NCBI RefSeq assembly: GCF_029094545.1
Contig: NZ_CP117835.1
Span: 1,716,001-1,780,000, forward strand
Origin: Alkalihalophilus pseudofirmus
Lineage (GTDB): Bacteria; Bacillota; Bacilli; Bacillales; Bacillaceae_D
Direction: 5' to 3'
DNA: 64,000 nt
Positions 43,562 through 52,134 of this stretch are shown here, piece by piece. The translations under genes were made by a program, and so were the position numbers. Within the stretch, counting starts at the first letter, position 1. Every line of letters starts with the position of its first letter. The notes under the pieces are model-generated. The model did no database searches and was not told where the DNA came from. It saw only the letters and a list, made by a program, of their open reading frames with translations.

Positions 43562-43900
43562 ATGGTTAATATGAAAATCTTTAAAACTTTACTTGAGTGT
43601 GCTTATGATTTAAATGTGACTCATTTCTTTAGCAGGGTTGAAAAATTTCATAGCGATTCAACTGGACATAGTTTCAGACATGTCTGTGATATCAATACTG
43701 AAGAAGGAGGTCTTCATATTTCATTGCACGAAGCACATTATGATTCAGATAAATATATTAATGCTGATATTAAAACCAGTATCAAATCTGTTACTGCCGA
43801 ATCTGTTGTTGAACTAGTTAAAATGCAACTTGAGACAGAGGCTTTCTTGGGTCATGACGATTATAAGAGCTATCGTCATGAATGCAACCTTTTAAACTAG
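43562..43900 (+). CDS. Hypothetical protein, 112 aa
   Basis: AAGGAGATTGATAAA before ATG. His-rich mixed protein (GGLHISLHEAHYDSDKYINA). No family recognised. Confidence 0.58.
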   Translation: MVNMKIFKTLLECAYDLNVTHFFSRVEKFHSDSTGHSFRHVCDINTEEGGLHISLHEAHYDSDKYINADIKTSIKSVTAESVVELVKMQLETEAFLGHDDYKSYRHECNLLN

Positions 43901-43949
43901 CTTTATAAATTCCAATAAAACAATCCTTTTATTGAAAGGAGGTATTTTG

Positions 43950-44081
43950 ATGAATCAAGAAAATGAAACACTCGATAAAGACAGTGTTTGTGGGCTTTTA
44001 TTGATGAGCTGCATAGCTACATCCTTAATAACCTTCGTAATTACTAAGCAATTTTATACAGGAGGTGTCTTCTTTGGTTGA
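43950..44081 (+). CDS. Small membrane protein, 43 aa
   Basis: Strong SD (AAAGGAGGTATTTTG) before ATG 43950. One hydrophobic helix (CGLLLMSCIATSLITFVI). Overlaps the next gene by 8 bases, whose SD lies inside it. Confidence 0.6.
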   Translation: MNQENETLDKDSVCGLLLMSCIATSLITFVITKQFYTGGVFFG

Positions 44082-44316
44082 TTTCGATAAGTACATACGT
44101 CAAGAACCCAGTGTTTATAACGATAATTCGGTTGTTTGCTCTCACTCTAACAAGCCAACACAACCCGATGAAATCTTGCTTTTATTGAGAAATGGTGAAG
44201 TAATTAAGCCTGAGTACGATATTGATTACTTCTATGAGAATCATGTTGATGCAGAAGTTACTTTTGATGCAGATGGAAATATACGTACATATAAAGCAAC
44301 GGATAAGCCACTATGA
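44074..44316 (+). CDS. Hypothetical acidic protein, 80 aa
   Basis: TTG 44074 (reads MVDFDKYIRQEP) is 8 bases from GGAGG. No motif recognised. Overlaps the next gene by 4 bases. Confidence 0.55.
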   Translation: MVDFDKYIRQEPSVYNDNSVVCSHSNKPTQPDEILLLLRNGEVIKPEYDIDYFYENHVDAEVTFDADGNIRTYKATDKPL

Positions 44317-44555
44317 ATAATACTAAATCATACGTAGCAATGAGATCACTTAAATTTGGTAATGGTCAATATTACATAATCAGAGGGAAGAAATATAAAG
44401 AATCAGTATTTGAGTTTGCTAGAGCAATAGCTAAGAGTGATAGTAGCTTGGAGTTTAAGGATGACAGTGGAGTTAAACTGAAGATTAGTGATGATAAGAA
44501 CAGCGAGAATGACTATAGGAAGCTGTTTAAAGTGATGAAGGATATTGGGTATTAG
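44313..44555 (+). CDS. Hypothetical basic protein, 80 aa
   Basis: Starts in the ATGA overlap. Small mixed protein (LKFGNGQYYIIRGKKYKESV). No family recognised. Confidence 0.55.
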   Translation: MNNTKSYVAMRSLKFGNGQYYIIRGKKYKESVFEFARAIAKSDSSLEFKDDSGVKLKISDDKNSENDYRKLFKVMKDIGY

Positions 44556-44619
44556 CTGGCTTGATGGTTGTTAATTAAGCTGTCAATATAATAAATTAAA
44601 ATTAATTAGGAGTGATAGT

Positions 44620-45201
44620 TTGAGTAAAGAATTAAAACTAATTTTAGATTTACCTACGAGTATCAATAAGCTCTATGTTAATCAGCATTCGTGGAATCCA
44701 AAAACAAGGACTAGAGTTCCTACTGGGAAGCGAGTAATGAGTTCGGAAGGTAGGAAAGTGAAAGAAAAAATTGCTAAACAGGCAAAAGAGCAGATTAAAG
44801 GTCAGGATTGGGACTTTGATTACACAAGAGACCACTACATATATCAAGACTCTGTGATGTACATGTCTCGCTCAAATCGTGATGATAACAACGTATACAA
44901 GCTCTTAAATGACACTCTAGAAGGTATTTGCTATGAGAATGATTCAAGAGTGCTCACAAGAACTCAGCGCATATACATAGACCCAAAAGACCCACATATC
45001 GAGGTCACATTAACTCCTGTTCCATACATAGGTATTTTCGATAATGAACAGCAACTACATAATTTTGAAGAAAACTGTAAGACGTGTACACGATACAAAA
45101 GGAATTGTTCTATTTTGAATAAGGCAAAAGAAGGACGTATCCAAGAAGACTTAGATGAGAAGAGTCTGGTGTGCAGTAAGTATAAGGAAGTAAAGAAATG
45201 A
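44620..45201 (+). CDS. RusA-family Holliday-junction resolvase with Cys-rich tail
   Basis: 193 aa, TTG 44620 behind TTAGGAGTGATAGT. RusA features: LDLPTSINKLYVNQ at the start, SNRDDNNVYKLLNDTLEG with the catalytic acidic residues, and YENDSRVLTRTQRIYIDPKD followed by HIEVTL. Residues ~155-185 add CKTCTRYKRNC and a later Cys, probably zinc-binding. RusA enzymes cut four-way junctions in recombination or before packaging. Confidence 0.82.
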   Translation: MSKELKLILDLPTSINKLYVNQHSWNPKTRTRVPTGKRVMSSEGRKVKEKIAKQAKEQIKGQDWDFDYTRDHYIYQDSVMYMSRSNRDDNNVYKLLNDTLEGICYENDSRVLTRTQRIYIDPKDPHIEVTLTPVPYIGIFDNEQQLHNFEENCKTCTRYKRNCSILNKAKEGRIQEDLDEKSLVCSKYKEVKK

Positions 45202-45265
45202 GAGTCATAGGACAATCAACAACTTACATATCAGTTAATATTAAAATAACAAAGAAGGTGGATAA

Positions 45266-45415
45266 GTGACCATCCAAGAATTAATCAACATGAGTGACGA
45301 TAATAACGTAATCGTAATAGAAAGCAACAGTCCAACTATTGAAAATATTGTTAGGGCAACTTATAATCTTGGTAATGAGATCAAGAGTCTTAAGTCAACT
45401 ATGAGAGCTGATTAA
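45266..45415 (+). CDS. Small protein at the prophage edge, 49 aa
   Basis: GTG 45266 behind AAGAAGGTGG. Acidic and helical (MTIQELINMSDDNNVIVIES). It is the last phage gene, immediately before terminator and attachment junction. SPbeta carries its excision factor gene sprB (about 58 aa) at this end, so position and size make it an excision-factor candidate; similarity is not shown. Confidence 0.55.
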   Translation: MTIQELINMSDDNNVIVIESNSPTIENIVRATYNLGNEIKSLKSTMRAD

Positions 45416-45428
45416 TCAGCTCTTTTTT
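45404..45428 (+). terminator. Terminator at the right end of the prophage
   Basis: AGAGCTGATT-AATCAGCTCT followed by TTTTTT. The gene's stop codon lies inside the stem. Confidence 0.85.
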
Positions 45429-45455
45429 AGTGTATTTAATACGTTTAGATGAAAC
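45424..45455. other. Right attachment junction (attR) region
   Basis: Phage-type sequence ends and the host carboxypeptidase frame (RLDETVHPF) begins at about 45442. GTATTTAATAC (45432-45442) is a small palindrome at the border. The exact core cannot be set without the left junction. Base composition and codon use change sharply here. Confidence 0.65.
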
Positions 45456-46266
45456 GGTTCACCCGTTTGCTATAGGTATCAATCCGAATGATGTACGTGT
45501 GACAACAAAATATAATGAATCTGATTTCCGCGTCGCATTATTTGGCACGATTCACGAGGGCGGTCATGCGCTGTATGAACAAAATATTTCGCAAGACTTG
45601 ATCGGTACACCTCTTTGTGACGGAACGTCGATGGGAATTCATGAATCACAGTCATTGTTCTGGGAAAAGTTTGTCGGAAAGAACTTCGGCTTCTGGGAGC
45701 GCAATTATGACTTGCTGAAAAAGCATTCATCAGGCCAGTTTGATGATGTGCCGCTTGAAGATTTCTACTTTGCCGTTAATCAATCTAAGCGATCATTAAT
45801 CCGCATAGAAAGTGACGAGCTGACTTATTGCCTGCACATTATTCTTCGTTATGAGCTTGAGAAAGCATTAATGCAGGGGGATATTGAAGTGCGTGATCTG
45901 CCTGGTCTGTGGAATGAGAAGATGGAAGAGTATTTAGGGATCAGACCGAGTCATGATGGTGAAGGAGTGCTTCAGGATGTGCATTGGTCGTTTGGTGCAT
46001 TCGGATACTTCCCGTCATATGCATTAGGATATATTTATTCAGCTCAATTAAAAGAAGCGTTAGTGAGCGATCTTCCTCAATTTGATGAGCTGATCCGTAC
46101 AGGAGAGTATGCACCGATTCAGAGCTGGATGACGGATAATGTCCATCAGTTTGGAAAAATGAAGAAGCCAGCTGATATTATTAAAGATACAACAGGCGGC
46201 GGCATTGACTCCAAACCGCTTGTTCGCTACTTAGAAGAAAAATATCGTCGCTTGTATAAATTTTAA
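45442..46266 (+). pseudogene. M32 carboxypeptidase, 3' part, split by the prophage
   Basis: Encodes about 275 aa of a thermostable carboxypeptidase 1 (YpwA/TaqCP family; whole length about 500). Visible are DETVHPFAIGINPNDVR, the zinc site in FGTIHEGGHALYEQN (HEXXH), HESQSLFWEK with the third ligand, and ALGYIYSAQLKEAL. The N-terminal half is missing: bases before 45442 belong to the phage. No RBS or start fits a shorter protein. Excision of the prophage would restore the gene. Confidence 0.9.
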
Positions 46267-46269
46267 GCA

Positions 46270-46299
46270 AGAGAGCTGCAGGAATGCAGCTCTCTTTAT
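46270..46299 (+). terminator. Terminator of the carboxypeptidase gene
   Basis: AGAGAGCTGCA-GGAA-TGCAGCTCTCT followed by TTATT. Confidence 0.85.
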
Positions 46300-46434
46300 T
46301 AACTTAAATATATATAATTTCACTTACCATATTAAAAAATGATGATATATAGGACAGGTAACTAAACAAAGAACAACCAAATTGAATAGAATATAGCAAG
46401 TTATCCTATACTTGTGCTAGAGGTGATCATGTAG

Positions 46435-46728
46435 ATGGATATTGTGATTTTCGAACCGAGAAAAGAGCCATTTAAAACAAAAATAAACAATAAACAAGAG
46501 ATTGAACAAATACTTGGCGGTCCATACAGTGAGTTTATATACAAATCAAATGGAGAAGAGTATGCAGCTTTTTGTCATAAAGAAGGCTGGAGAAAGCATC
46601 GAGATGAAGTGGCAGCCGTATATGGAACCGTTATTCTTGCAGCAGGAAGCAGCCGACTAGAAGATGAGGATAAACATTTTTTATTTAACAATGGGATGGA
46701 AATTGAGAAGTGGGAAATCGCTCATTAA
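46435..46728 (+). CDS. Small host protein, 97 aa (DUF3846-like)
   Basis: Host gene; AGAGGTGATC lies upstream. Short alpha/beta protein (IEQILGGPYSEFIYKSNGEE, VYGTVILAAGSSRLEDED) resembling DUF3846-type proteins. The gap 46300-46434 holds TTATCC/TATACT-like promoter elements but nothing certain. Confidence 0.6.
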   Translation: MDIVIFEPRKEPFKTKINNKQEIEQILGGPYSEFIYKSNGEEYAAFCHKEGWRKHRDEVAAVYGTVILAAGSSRLEDEDKHFLFNNGMEIEKWEIAH

Positions 46729-46803
46729 AAATTAGAGAGGTTACTATATTTATATAGGTTGTTTTATTCAAAAAGGGTGAGGGCAATCTGAGGTAGATAC
46801 AGA

Positions 46804-46835
46804 ACAAGGAGCTGACTAATCAGCTCCTTGTTTTT
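46804..46835. terminator. Bidirectional terminator
   Basis: ACAAGGAGCTGA-CTAA-TCAGCTCCTTGT followed by TTTT; the stop codon of the minus-strand gene is inside it. Confidence 0.85.
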
Positions 46836-47496
46836 GGTGAGAAGATTTTTTAACTAAGAGAAAAGGTACATATAACAGTCCATACATAAAGAGAGCAATG
46901 AACTCAAGCTGAAAAATATACCATGGGTAAGGACCGAGGAAATCAAGAATGCTTGGTCCTTCTGGTTTGTGAGCTAAAAACATATAATTTGCACCAGTTA
47001 GAACGTTAATAAAAAAGACGAGAAGTGCAATTACATTTAAGGCAGCAAATGATTTTAAAGCTGATTTCCAAGTGATTCGGTATTTTTCAACCCAGACCAT
47101 GTAGAGAATGGCTAGAATAATCGCGGTATGAGCGATGAAAAAATGAAAAAAACGATAATGAGGAAACGTATAAAATAAATCTGGTGTAATAATGGCCTGA
47201 AGCGCACCAGCTAGCCCAAAGAAATAGACGATTTCAAATATAAATGACTGACGCGTAATCAGCATATAAATACAAATAAATAAACTGATCGTACAAAGTT
47301 GTGCAGGTAGATGAAATCTCACATCCCAAATTCCGGATAGGACTGTCCAGGCGAGAAAACTCACTTCTGATAAAATCAGCAAACTTATCAGTGCATACCT
47401 GCCGAATGATTGCATGTACGGTTTATGGCGGTGTAGATAGAGCAGAACCAATAGAATAAGTAAGATACCAATAGAAAGCAGATGGGCTGTTGACAA
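46816..47496 (-). CDS. YwaF-like integral membrane protein (TIGR02206 family)
   Basis: 226 aa with about seven membrane helices. Family marks: FHLPAQLCTISLFICIY, FGLAGALQAIITPDLFYTFP, FHFFIAHTAIILAILYMVW, LTGANYMFLAHKPEGPSILD and FLGPYPWYIFQLEF. Function unknown in the family. Minus strand, between a convergent terminator and the recombinase gene. Confidence 0.85.
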   Translation of the reverse strand: MSTAHLLSIGILLILLVLLYLHRHKPYMQSFGRYALISLLILSEVSFLAWTVLSGIWDVRFHLPAQLCTISLFICIYMLITRQSFIFEIVYFFGLAGALQAIITPDLFYTFPHYRFFHFFIAHTAIILAILYMVWVEKYRITWKSALKSFAALNVIALLVFFINVLTGANYMFLAHKPEGPSILDFLGPYPWYIFQLEFIALFMYGLLYVPFLLVKKSSHQKQGAD

Positions 47497-47605
47497 AAAA
47501 AGAGGGGCCTCTGCATACTGCCCTGGAGCAAAAATCGTATCTATAAAACATCACCTCAAGTATTAGGTTGTTCGCTTTAGTTTACCATAAGTAAATAATG
47601 TTTAT

Positions 47606-48694
47606 TTATGAAATTGAGAGTCTTGTGATCGCTTCTTTTCTAGCATCGTCTTGAACATGGGCATAAACTTGTGTAGTGGCAACCGATTCGTGGCCGAGAA
47701 GACTTTGAACGGTTAAGACATCCACTCCTTTTGCCACAAGTGCTGTAGCAAAGCTGTGGCGTAGTTTATGCGCAGTGATCGTTTTATGTTGGAGAGACGG
47801 TGCATATTGTTTTGCTCGGTGTAATTGACGCTGAATCATCTTTTGCAATGCGCTGACTGTTACCTGCTTCGTATATTCTTGGCTTTGAAAATCGTACCCA
47901 ATAAACAGATGGTCTTCACTTTGCTCAGGTCTCGATTTTATTGGCAGGGAGTCAAGATAGTAAGTTAATACGTCAATTGTTTCAATGGAGAGCGGAATGC
48001 TGCGCTCTTTATTTCCTTTCCCTTGTATTTTAAGAATGTTCTCATCTTTATCAAAATCCTTCATCTTTACATTGGCTAACTCCGAAATTCGTAAGCCTGA
48101 ACTAATTAATAAATAAATAACGGCATAATCACGCGCTAATAGTTTTTCTGCATACTTTTTTTGTCTGAATGATAGACTGCTAGTGTCTTTAACTGCTTTT
48201 AACAATAACTGAGCTTCGTTGATTGTCAAGAAAACAGGATCTCGCTTCCCGACCTTTGGACGCTCGACACCAAGAACTGGATTCGTCGTCGCTTCACCTT
48301 TTTTAACAAGGTAATCAAATAACGATTGCAAGGCAGAGATTTTTCGGTTAATCGTTCTCGGTTCATTTTCTACCTCAAGAGAGAGATAGGTAATGTAGTG
48401 TTCAATCGCTGCTTTTTCAATTTGTAAGAAATCTTTTAATGTGACAGCTGCTGGCTGGAAAGAGGGATCTTCTGAGACTCTTTTTACATAATGGAAAAAA
48501 TAATGATAATCATAAATATATCTTTGGATCGTCTGCTTAGAATAACCGAGTGATACACGGCTTATGAGATATTGCTGGATAAATAGAGGAAGCTGATCTA
48601 TTTTTCTATATTGCTGTTTAATTGCCTCTGGCAGGAAATCTGTTTTTAAATCAGTCTTTTTATGTAAATCATTTAATTTTGCAAAGAATGACAC
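47606..48694 (-). CDS. XerS/XerD-like tyrosine recombinase
   Basis: About 362 aa. GTG 48694 is 5 bases from GAGGTGA; GTG 48703 is the upstream option. N-terminal SAM-like core-binding domain (YLISRVSLGYSKQTIQRYIY), then catalytic domain with all residues: Arg in SSGLRISELANV, Lys in IQGKGNKERSIPL, HKLRHSFAT, LLGHESVATTQVYAHV. Size and sequence resemble XerS-type single recombinases of Firmicutes. It lies 2.2 kb outside the prophage, has host base composition and is unlikely to be the prophage integrase. Confidence 0.88.
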   Translation of the reverse strand: MSFFAKLNDLHKKTDLKTDFLPEAIKQQYRKIDQLPLFIQQYLISRVSLGYSKQTIQRYIYDYHYFFHYVKRVSEDPSFQPAAVTLKDFLQIEKAAIEHYITYLSLEVENEPRTINRKISALQSLFDYLVKKGEATTNPVLGVERPKVGKRDPVFLTINEAQLLLKAVKDTSSLSFRQKKYAEKLLARDYAVIYLLISSGLRISELANVKMKDFDKDENILKIQGKGNKERSIPLSIETIDVLTYYLDSLPIKSRPEQSEDHLFIGYDFQSQEYTKQVTVSALQKMIQRQLHRAKQYAPSLQHKTITAHKLRHSFATALVAKGVDVLTVQSLLGHESVATTQVYAHVQDDARKEAITRLSIS

Positions 48695-48795
48695 AATATT
48701 CACCTCATTAGTAGTTTAACGTAAAATATACGTTCTGTGAAATGTTGATTTCATCGAACGTAGATAATTAGTTTGGAAGATACTACTAAGAGTAA

Positions 48796-48824
48796 TTGAC
48801 AATCACCTGAATAAATTGTTAACT
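48796..48824 (+). promoter_or_regulatory. Promoter of the bio genes
   Basis: TTGACA (48796-48801), 17 bases, TTAACT (48819-48824). The -10 lies inside the left arm of the BirA operator, so BirA binding would exclude RNA polymerase. Confidence 0.55.
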
Positions 48825-48846
48825 TAATATATAAATAGGTTAACAA
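48816..48846. promoter_or_regulatory. BirA operator
   Basis: TTGTTAAC, 15 bases, GTTAACAA: perfect 8-bp inverted arms with the spacing used by biotin repressor-ligase BirA in Bacillus. It represses the operon when biotin is plentiful. Confidence 0.9.
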
Positions 48847-48876
48847 AAAATCGAGACCTGGATTGAAGGTGATAAA

Positions 48877-49698
48877 ATGCAACATGAGCATATATATTTC
48901 AGCGTCAGAATGAGAGCTGCACAAGGTGGATCTCATGAACAAGGAGGCAAGCATATCTCAGGCGGGGAAAGGATTGTTCCGTATCATGACCTCTCATCAT
49001 GTATGACAGAATTAGCCGAAAAAGGCCTGAATCATTCGCGTGGCAAGCCTGACTTTATGAACATTCAATTTGAACAAATCGAAGAAGCGGTTAAATATGT
49101 GTCACCATTGCCTGTTGGTACCCATGTTGTATCTTCAGTAGCTGACGGGCAAGTGACCGCTCGCTCATTACTAACTGAAGCTGGGATTAAGCCTCAGGTA
49201 ATTGAAGAAGCCTATTATGTGATATCAGAGCTAACTGAATTACAAGGGGCTCTTTTCATAGATGCTGCTACTGGTCAAAGGTTGGACGACCCTATAAAGA
49301 ATGGAGTCAGAGTATCAAGGATGGATTGGCCTTTGGATGACTTTAGCTGCTGGTCAAACGAACACCAACTGTCGCCTAACATACGAATGAAAGAAGCTTT
49401 GACCTTAGCAACAAAAGTCACTCAACACCCTGCAACCATTGCTGAATTATGCTGGTCAGATGATCCTGATTATATTACTGGATATGTGGCGAGTCAGAAG
49501 TTTGGGTATCAGCGAATATCTCAGCTAAAAGAATTGGGCGAAGAGAAAGGCTGCCGTATTTTTTTTGTGGATCAAACGAAAATGAAAAACTTTGATGCTT
49601 ATATAAATTATTTAACGACACAACCAGTGCTGATTCGTTGGAAGCAGGAGGTGATGGCTGATGAGTCTCGATCAATGGCTGGCCGAGCGGCTGAGTAA
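48877..49698 (+). CDS. bioW: Pimeloyl-CoA synthetase
   Basis: 273 aa; GAAGGTGATAAA before ATG. Activates pimelate to pimeloyl-CoA with ATP. Family signature YFSVRMRAAQGGSHEQGGKH followed by ISGGERIV; later GTHVVSSVADG and VRVSRMDWPL. First gene behind the BirA operator and overlapping bioF by 38 bases. Confidence 0.95.
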   Translation: MQHEHIYFSVRMRAAQGGSHEQGGKHISGGERIVPYHDLSSCMTELAEKGLNHSRGKPDFMNIQFEQIEEAVKYVSPLPVGTHVVSSVADGQVTARSLLTEAGIKPQVIEEAYYVISELTELQGALFIDAATGQRLDDPIKNGVRVSRMDWPLDDFSCWSNEHQLSPNIRMKEALTLATKVTQHPATIAELCWSDDPDYITGYVASQKFGYQRISQLKELGEEKGCRIFFVDQTKMKNFDAYINYLTTQPVLIRWKQEVMADESRSMAGRAAE

Positions 49699-50881
49699 TT
49701 CAAAGGACTCAGGTTTATACCGAACCCTACGTAAAATGGAACAAGCCCCGGGTCGCACGAATATCATTGATGGACGAAAGCAGCTTGTTTTTTCATCTAA
49801 TAATTATTTAGGGCTAGCAGCAGACTTGAGAGTTGTAGAGGCTGCAAAGCTGGCGATAGAAGAGTTCGGTACAGGCAGTTCTGGTTCTAGATTAACGACT
49901 GGCAATGCATCGTGGCATGAAAAATTGGAAGGGAAACTAGCCTCTTTTAAGCAAACAGAGGCAGCATTATTATTTTCAAGCGGTTACTTAGCGAATATTG
50001 GTGTTCTCTCATCTATCCCTCAAGAAGGGGATATTATTTTAAGTGACGAGTTAAATCATGCAAGTCTGATTGATGGCTGCAGATTATCAAAAGCAGATAA
50101 AAAGATCTACCCTCATCTACATATGGAAATGCTCGAAAATCTATTAAAAGAGAGCATGCATTACAATCATCGATTTATTGTAACAGACGGCGTGTTTAGT
50201 ATGGATGGAACGATTGCTCCTCTTGATAAGATCAGGCAACTGGCTGATACGTATGATGCTTATCTCATTGTGGATGATGCCCATGGAACAGGTGTAACCG
50301 GAGAGACTGGCATAGGGACATGTGAACGTTTTGGGGTTGCCTGTGATGTAATCATTGGCACATTAAGCAAGGCTGTCGGATGTGAAGGAGGCTTTGCAGC
50401 TGGTTCGCGAACCCTTATTGATTTTCTCAGAAATCATGCGCGAAGCTTTATCTTTCAAACATCGATCCCCCAATCGAGCTGTGCTGCGGCTTACACTGCA
50501 TTAGCAATCATTGAATCTGATAAAAGCCGTTTGCAACAATTAAAGAAGCTTTCAAATCACATTTGCAAAGAATTAGTAGAAATGGGCTTTTATATCCGCG
50601 GGGAAGAAACGCCTATCATCCCTGTCATCATAGGTGATACCCACAAAGCTACTCAATTCGCAGAAAAGCTCCAAGCAAAAGGCATATTCGCACCAGCCAT
50701 ACGACCTCCTACTGTAGCGGAAGGGGAAGCACGAATCCGTGTGACAGTGACTGCTGATCATACAGAAGAAGATATTAACTACTTGCTGCATAGTTTCTAT
50801 TTAATAGGAAGAGAAATGTGTATCATCCAAGATGCAAGGATAGGATCATCTAAAGGAGAGGGTCATGATGAATACCGTTAG
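49661..50881 (+). CDS. bioF: 8-amino-7-oxononanoate synthase
   Basis: 406 aa; GGAGGTG 7 bases before ATG 49661. PLP enzyme joining pimeloyl-CoA and L-alanine. Motifs: FSSNNYLGLAAD, GTGSSGSRLTTGN, DDAHGTGVTGETG, and the PLP lysine in IGTLSKAVGCEGGF. The context next to bioW selects BioF over glycine acetyltransferase. The C-terminus is slightly longer than usual and overlaps the P450 gene by 17 bases. Confidence 0.93.
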   Translation: MSLDQWLAERLSNSKDSGLYRTLRKMEQAPGRTNIIDGRKQLVFSSNNYLGLAADLRVVEAAKLAIEEFGTGSSGSRLTTGNASWHEKLEGKLASFKQTEAALLFSSGYLANIGVLSSIPQEGDIILSDELNHASLIDGCRLSKADKKIYPHLHMEMLENLLKESMHYNHRFIVTDGVFSMDGTIAPLDKIRQLADTYDAYLIVDDAHGTGVTGETGIGTCERFGVACDVIIGTLSKAVGCEGGFAAGSRTLIDFLRNHARSFIFQTSIPQSSCAAAYTALAIIESDKSRLQQLKKLSNHICKELVEMGFYIRGEETPIIPVIIGDTHKATQFAEKLQAKGIFAPAIRPPTVAEGEARIRVTVTADHTEEDINYLLHSFYLIGREMCIIQDARIGSSKGEGHDEYR

Positions 50882-52076
50882 CCAAACGAAAGCAAAACAG
50901 ATTCGTCTTAAAAGAGATGACTTATTTAAAGATCCGTATGGCTTGTATAAACGATTACGCGAGAGAGGTCCGATTTATAAAGGAAGTATACTGAAGCAGC
51001 CCGGATGGTTTGTAACAGGATACAAAGAAACAGCCTACATCCTAAAAGATTCATCTTTTTTTACTCGCATTCCTTTACCTGAAGCGACAGAAAAATACAG
51101 CCACCTAAAACAAATTCAAAGCAAGATGATGCTTTATATGAACAAAGAAGATCACCGCAAGCTGCGGCTTCTTGTGAACGAAGGGTTCACACCCAAGCGA
51201 ATAGCGGGATTCAGACCTTTAATAGAAGAGGTCGTTGATTCTCTTTTAGACGAACTTGTTGAAAAAGAAGAATTTGATGTTGTATCAGAATTCGCCTTTC
51301 CACTTACAAGCTTAGTTATCGCGACCATTTTAGGCGTGCCGGAAGAAGACCGGGAACCATTTCGAGATTGGGCAGCTTTATTGCTTCAATCAATTGATTT
51401 TACCCGTTCTCATAAAATATTAGAAGCAAGTGATCAATTAGCAGAAGAGCTGAGCGTGTACTTCTCCTCATTAATCTCCAAAAAAAGGGCGCAGCCGGGC
51501 GATGATCTTATTAGTACGCTGATCAAAGAAAATGATTGTACGGAAGGTGAATTAATCTCTACATTTATATTGCTTGTCATTGCTGGTCACGAAACAACAG
51601 TCAATTTAATTAGCAACACCATTTACACCTTTCTAAAGTACCCTGAACAATGGAAGGTATTAAAGGAAAACCCTTCTTTGGCTGGTTCTGCAATTGAAGA
51701 AGTACTAAGGTTTGAAAGTCCAACACAGCTAACGGCCAGAGTGGCGATGAAGGATACAGAAGTGGCAGGCAAACACATCACATGCGGAGAGCAGCTATAT
51801 CTTATGCTCGGGGCAGCGAACCGAGATCCTGATGTATTTGATGAGCCTGATGAATTCCTCATTACAAGAAAAAAGGTTCCGCATCTCTCTTTTGGATTAG
51901 GTGCTCATTTTTGTCTAGGTTCCACACTTGCCAGGTTAGAAGCACAGATTGCCCTATCTCGGTTTAGTAAACGTGTTCACACGTATAACCAAACAAAGGC
52001 AGAAATTAAGTGGCGGCCGCTGACAGGATTTCGGGCCCTTGAAAAACTAAGAATCACAGTACAAACGTCTAACTAG
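50865..52076 (+). CDS. bioI: Cytochrome P450, BioI-like
   Basis: 403 aa; AAAGGAGAG before ATG. P450 marks: I-helix AGHETTVNLIS, IEEVLRFESPTQ (ExxR), and the heme loop FGLGAHFCLGSTLARLEAQ. In Bacillus BioI cleaves acyl-ACP to give pimeloyl-ACP, another source of the biotin precursor; its place after bioW-bioF supports that. No bioA, bioD or bioB follows here. Confidence 0.85.
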   Translation: MMNTVSQTKAKQIRLKRDDLFKDPYGLYKRLRERGPIYKGSILKQPGWFVTGYKETAYILKDSSFFTRIPLPEATEKYSHLKQIQSKMMLYMNKEDHRKLRLLVNEGFTPKRIAGFRPLIEEVVDSLLDELVEKEEFDVVSEFAFPLTSLVIATILGVPEEDREPFRDWAALLLQSIDFTRSHKILEASDQLAEELSVYFSSLISKKRAQPGDDLISTLIKENDCTEGELISTFILLVIAGHETTVNLISNTIYTFLKYPEQWKVLKENPSLAGSAIEEVLRFESPTQLTARVAMKDTEVAGKHITCGEQLYLMLGAANRDPDVFDEPDEFLITRKKVPHLSFGLGAHFCLGSTLARLEAQIALSRFSKRVHTYNQTKAEIKWRPLTGFRALEKLRITVQTSN

Positions 52077-52134
52077 TTCTCTTTGTCTCTTGATTAGCTA
52101 AATGGTAGAATCAAAGACAATGGAGGGGATTAAG

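Noticed and set aside
45430-46266. Intact peptidase gene starting at GTG 45430
   Set aside because: Only the C-terminal half of the M32 fold is encoded and the first codons are phage sequence without an RBS.
47606-48703. Tyrosine recombinase as the prophage integrase
   Set aside because: It lies outside the junction with host base composition and resembles XerS; SPbeta-type phages use a large serine recombinase at the other end.
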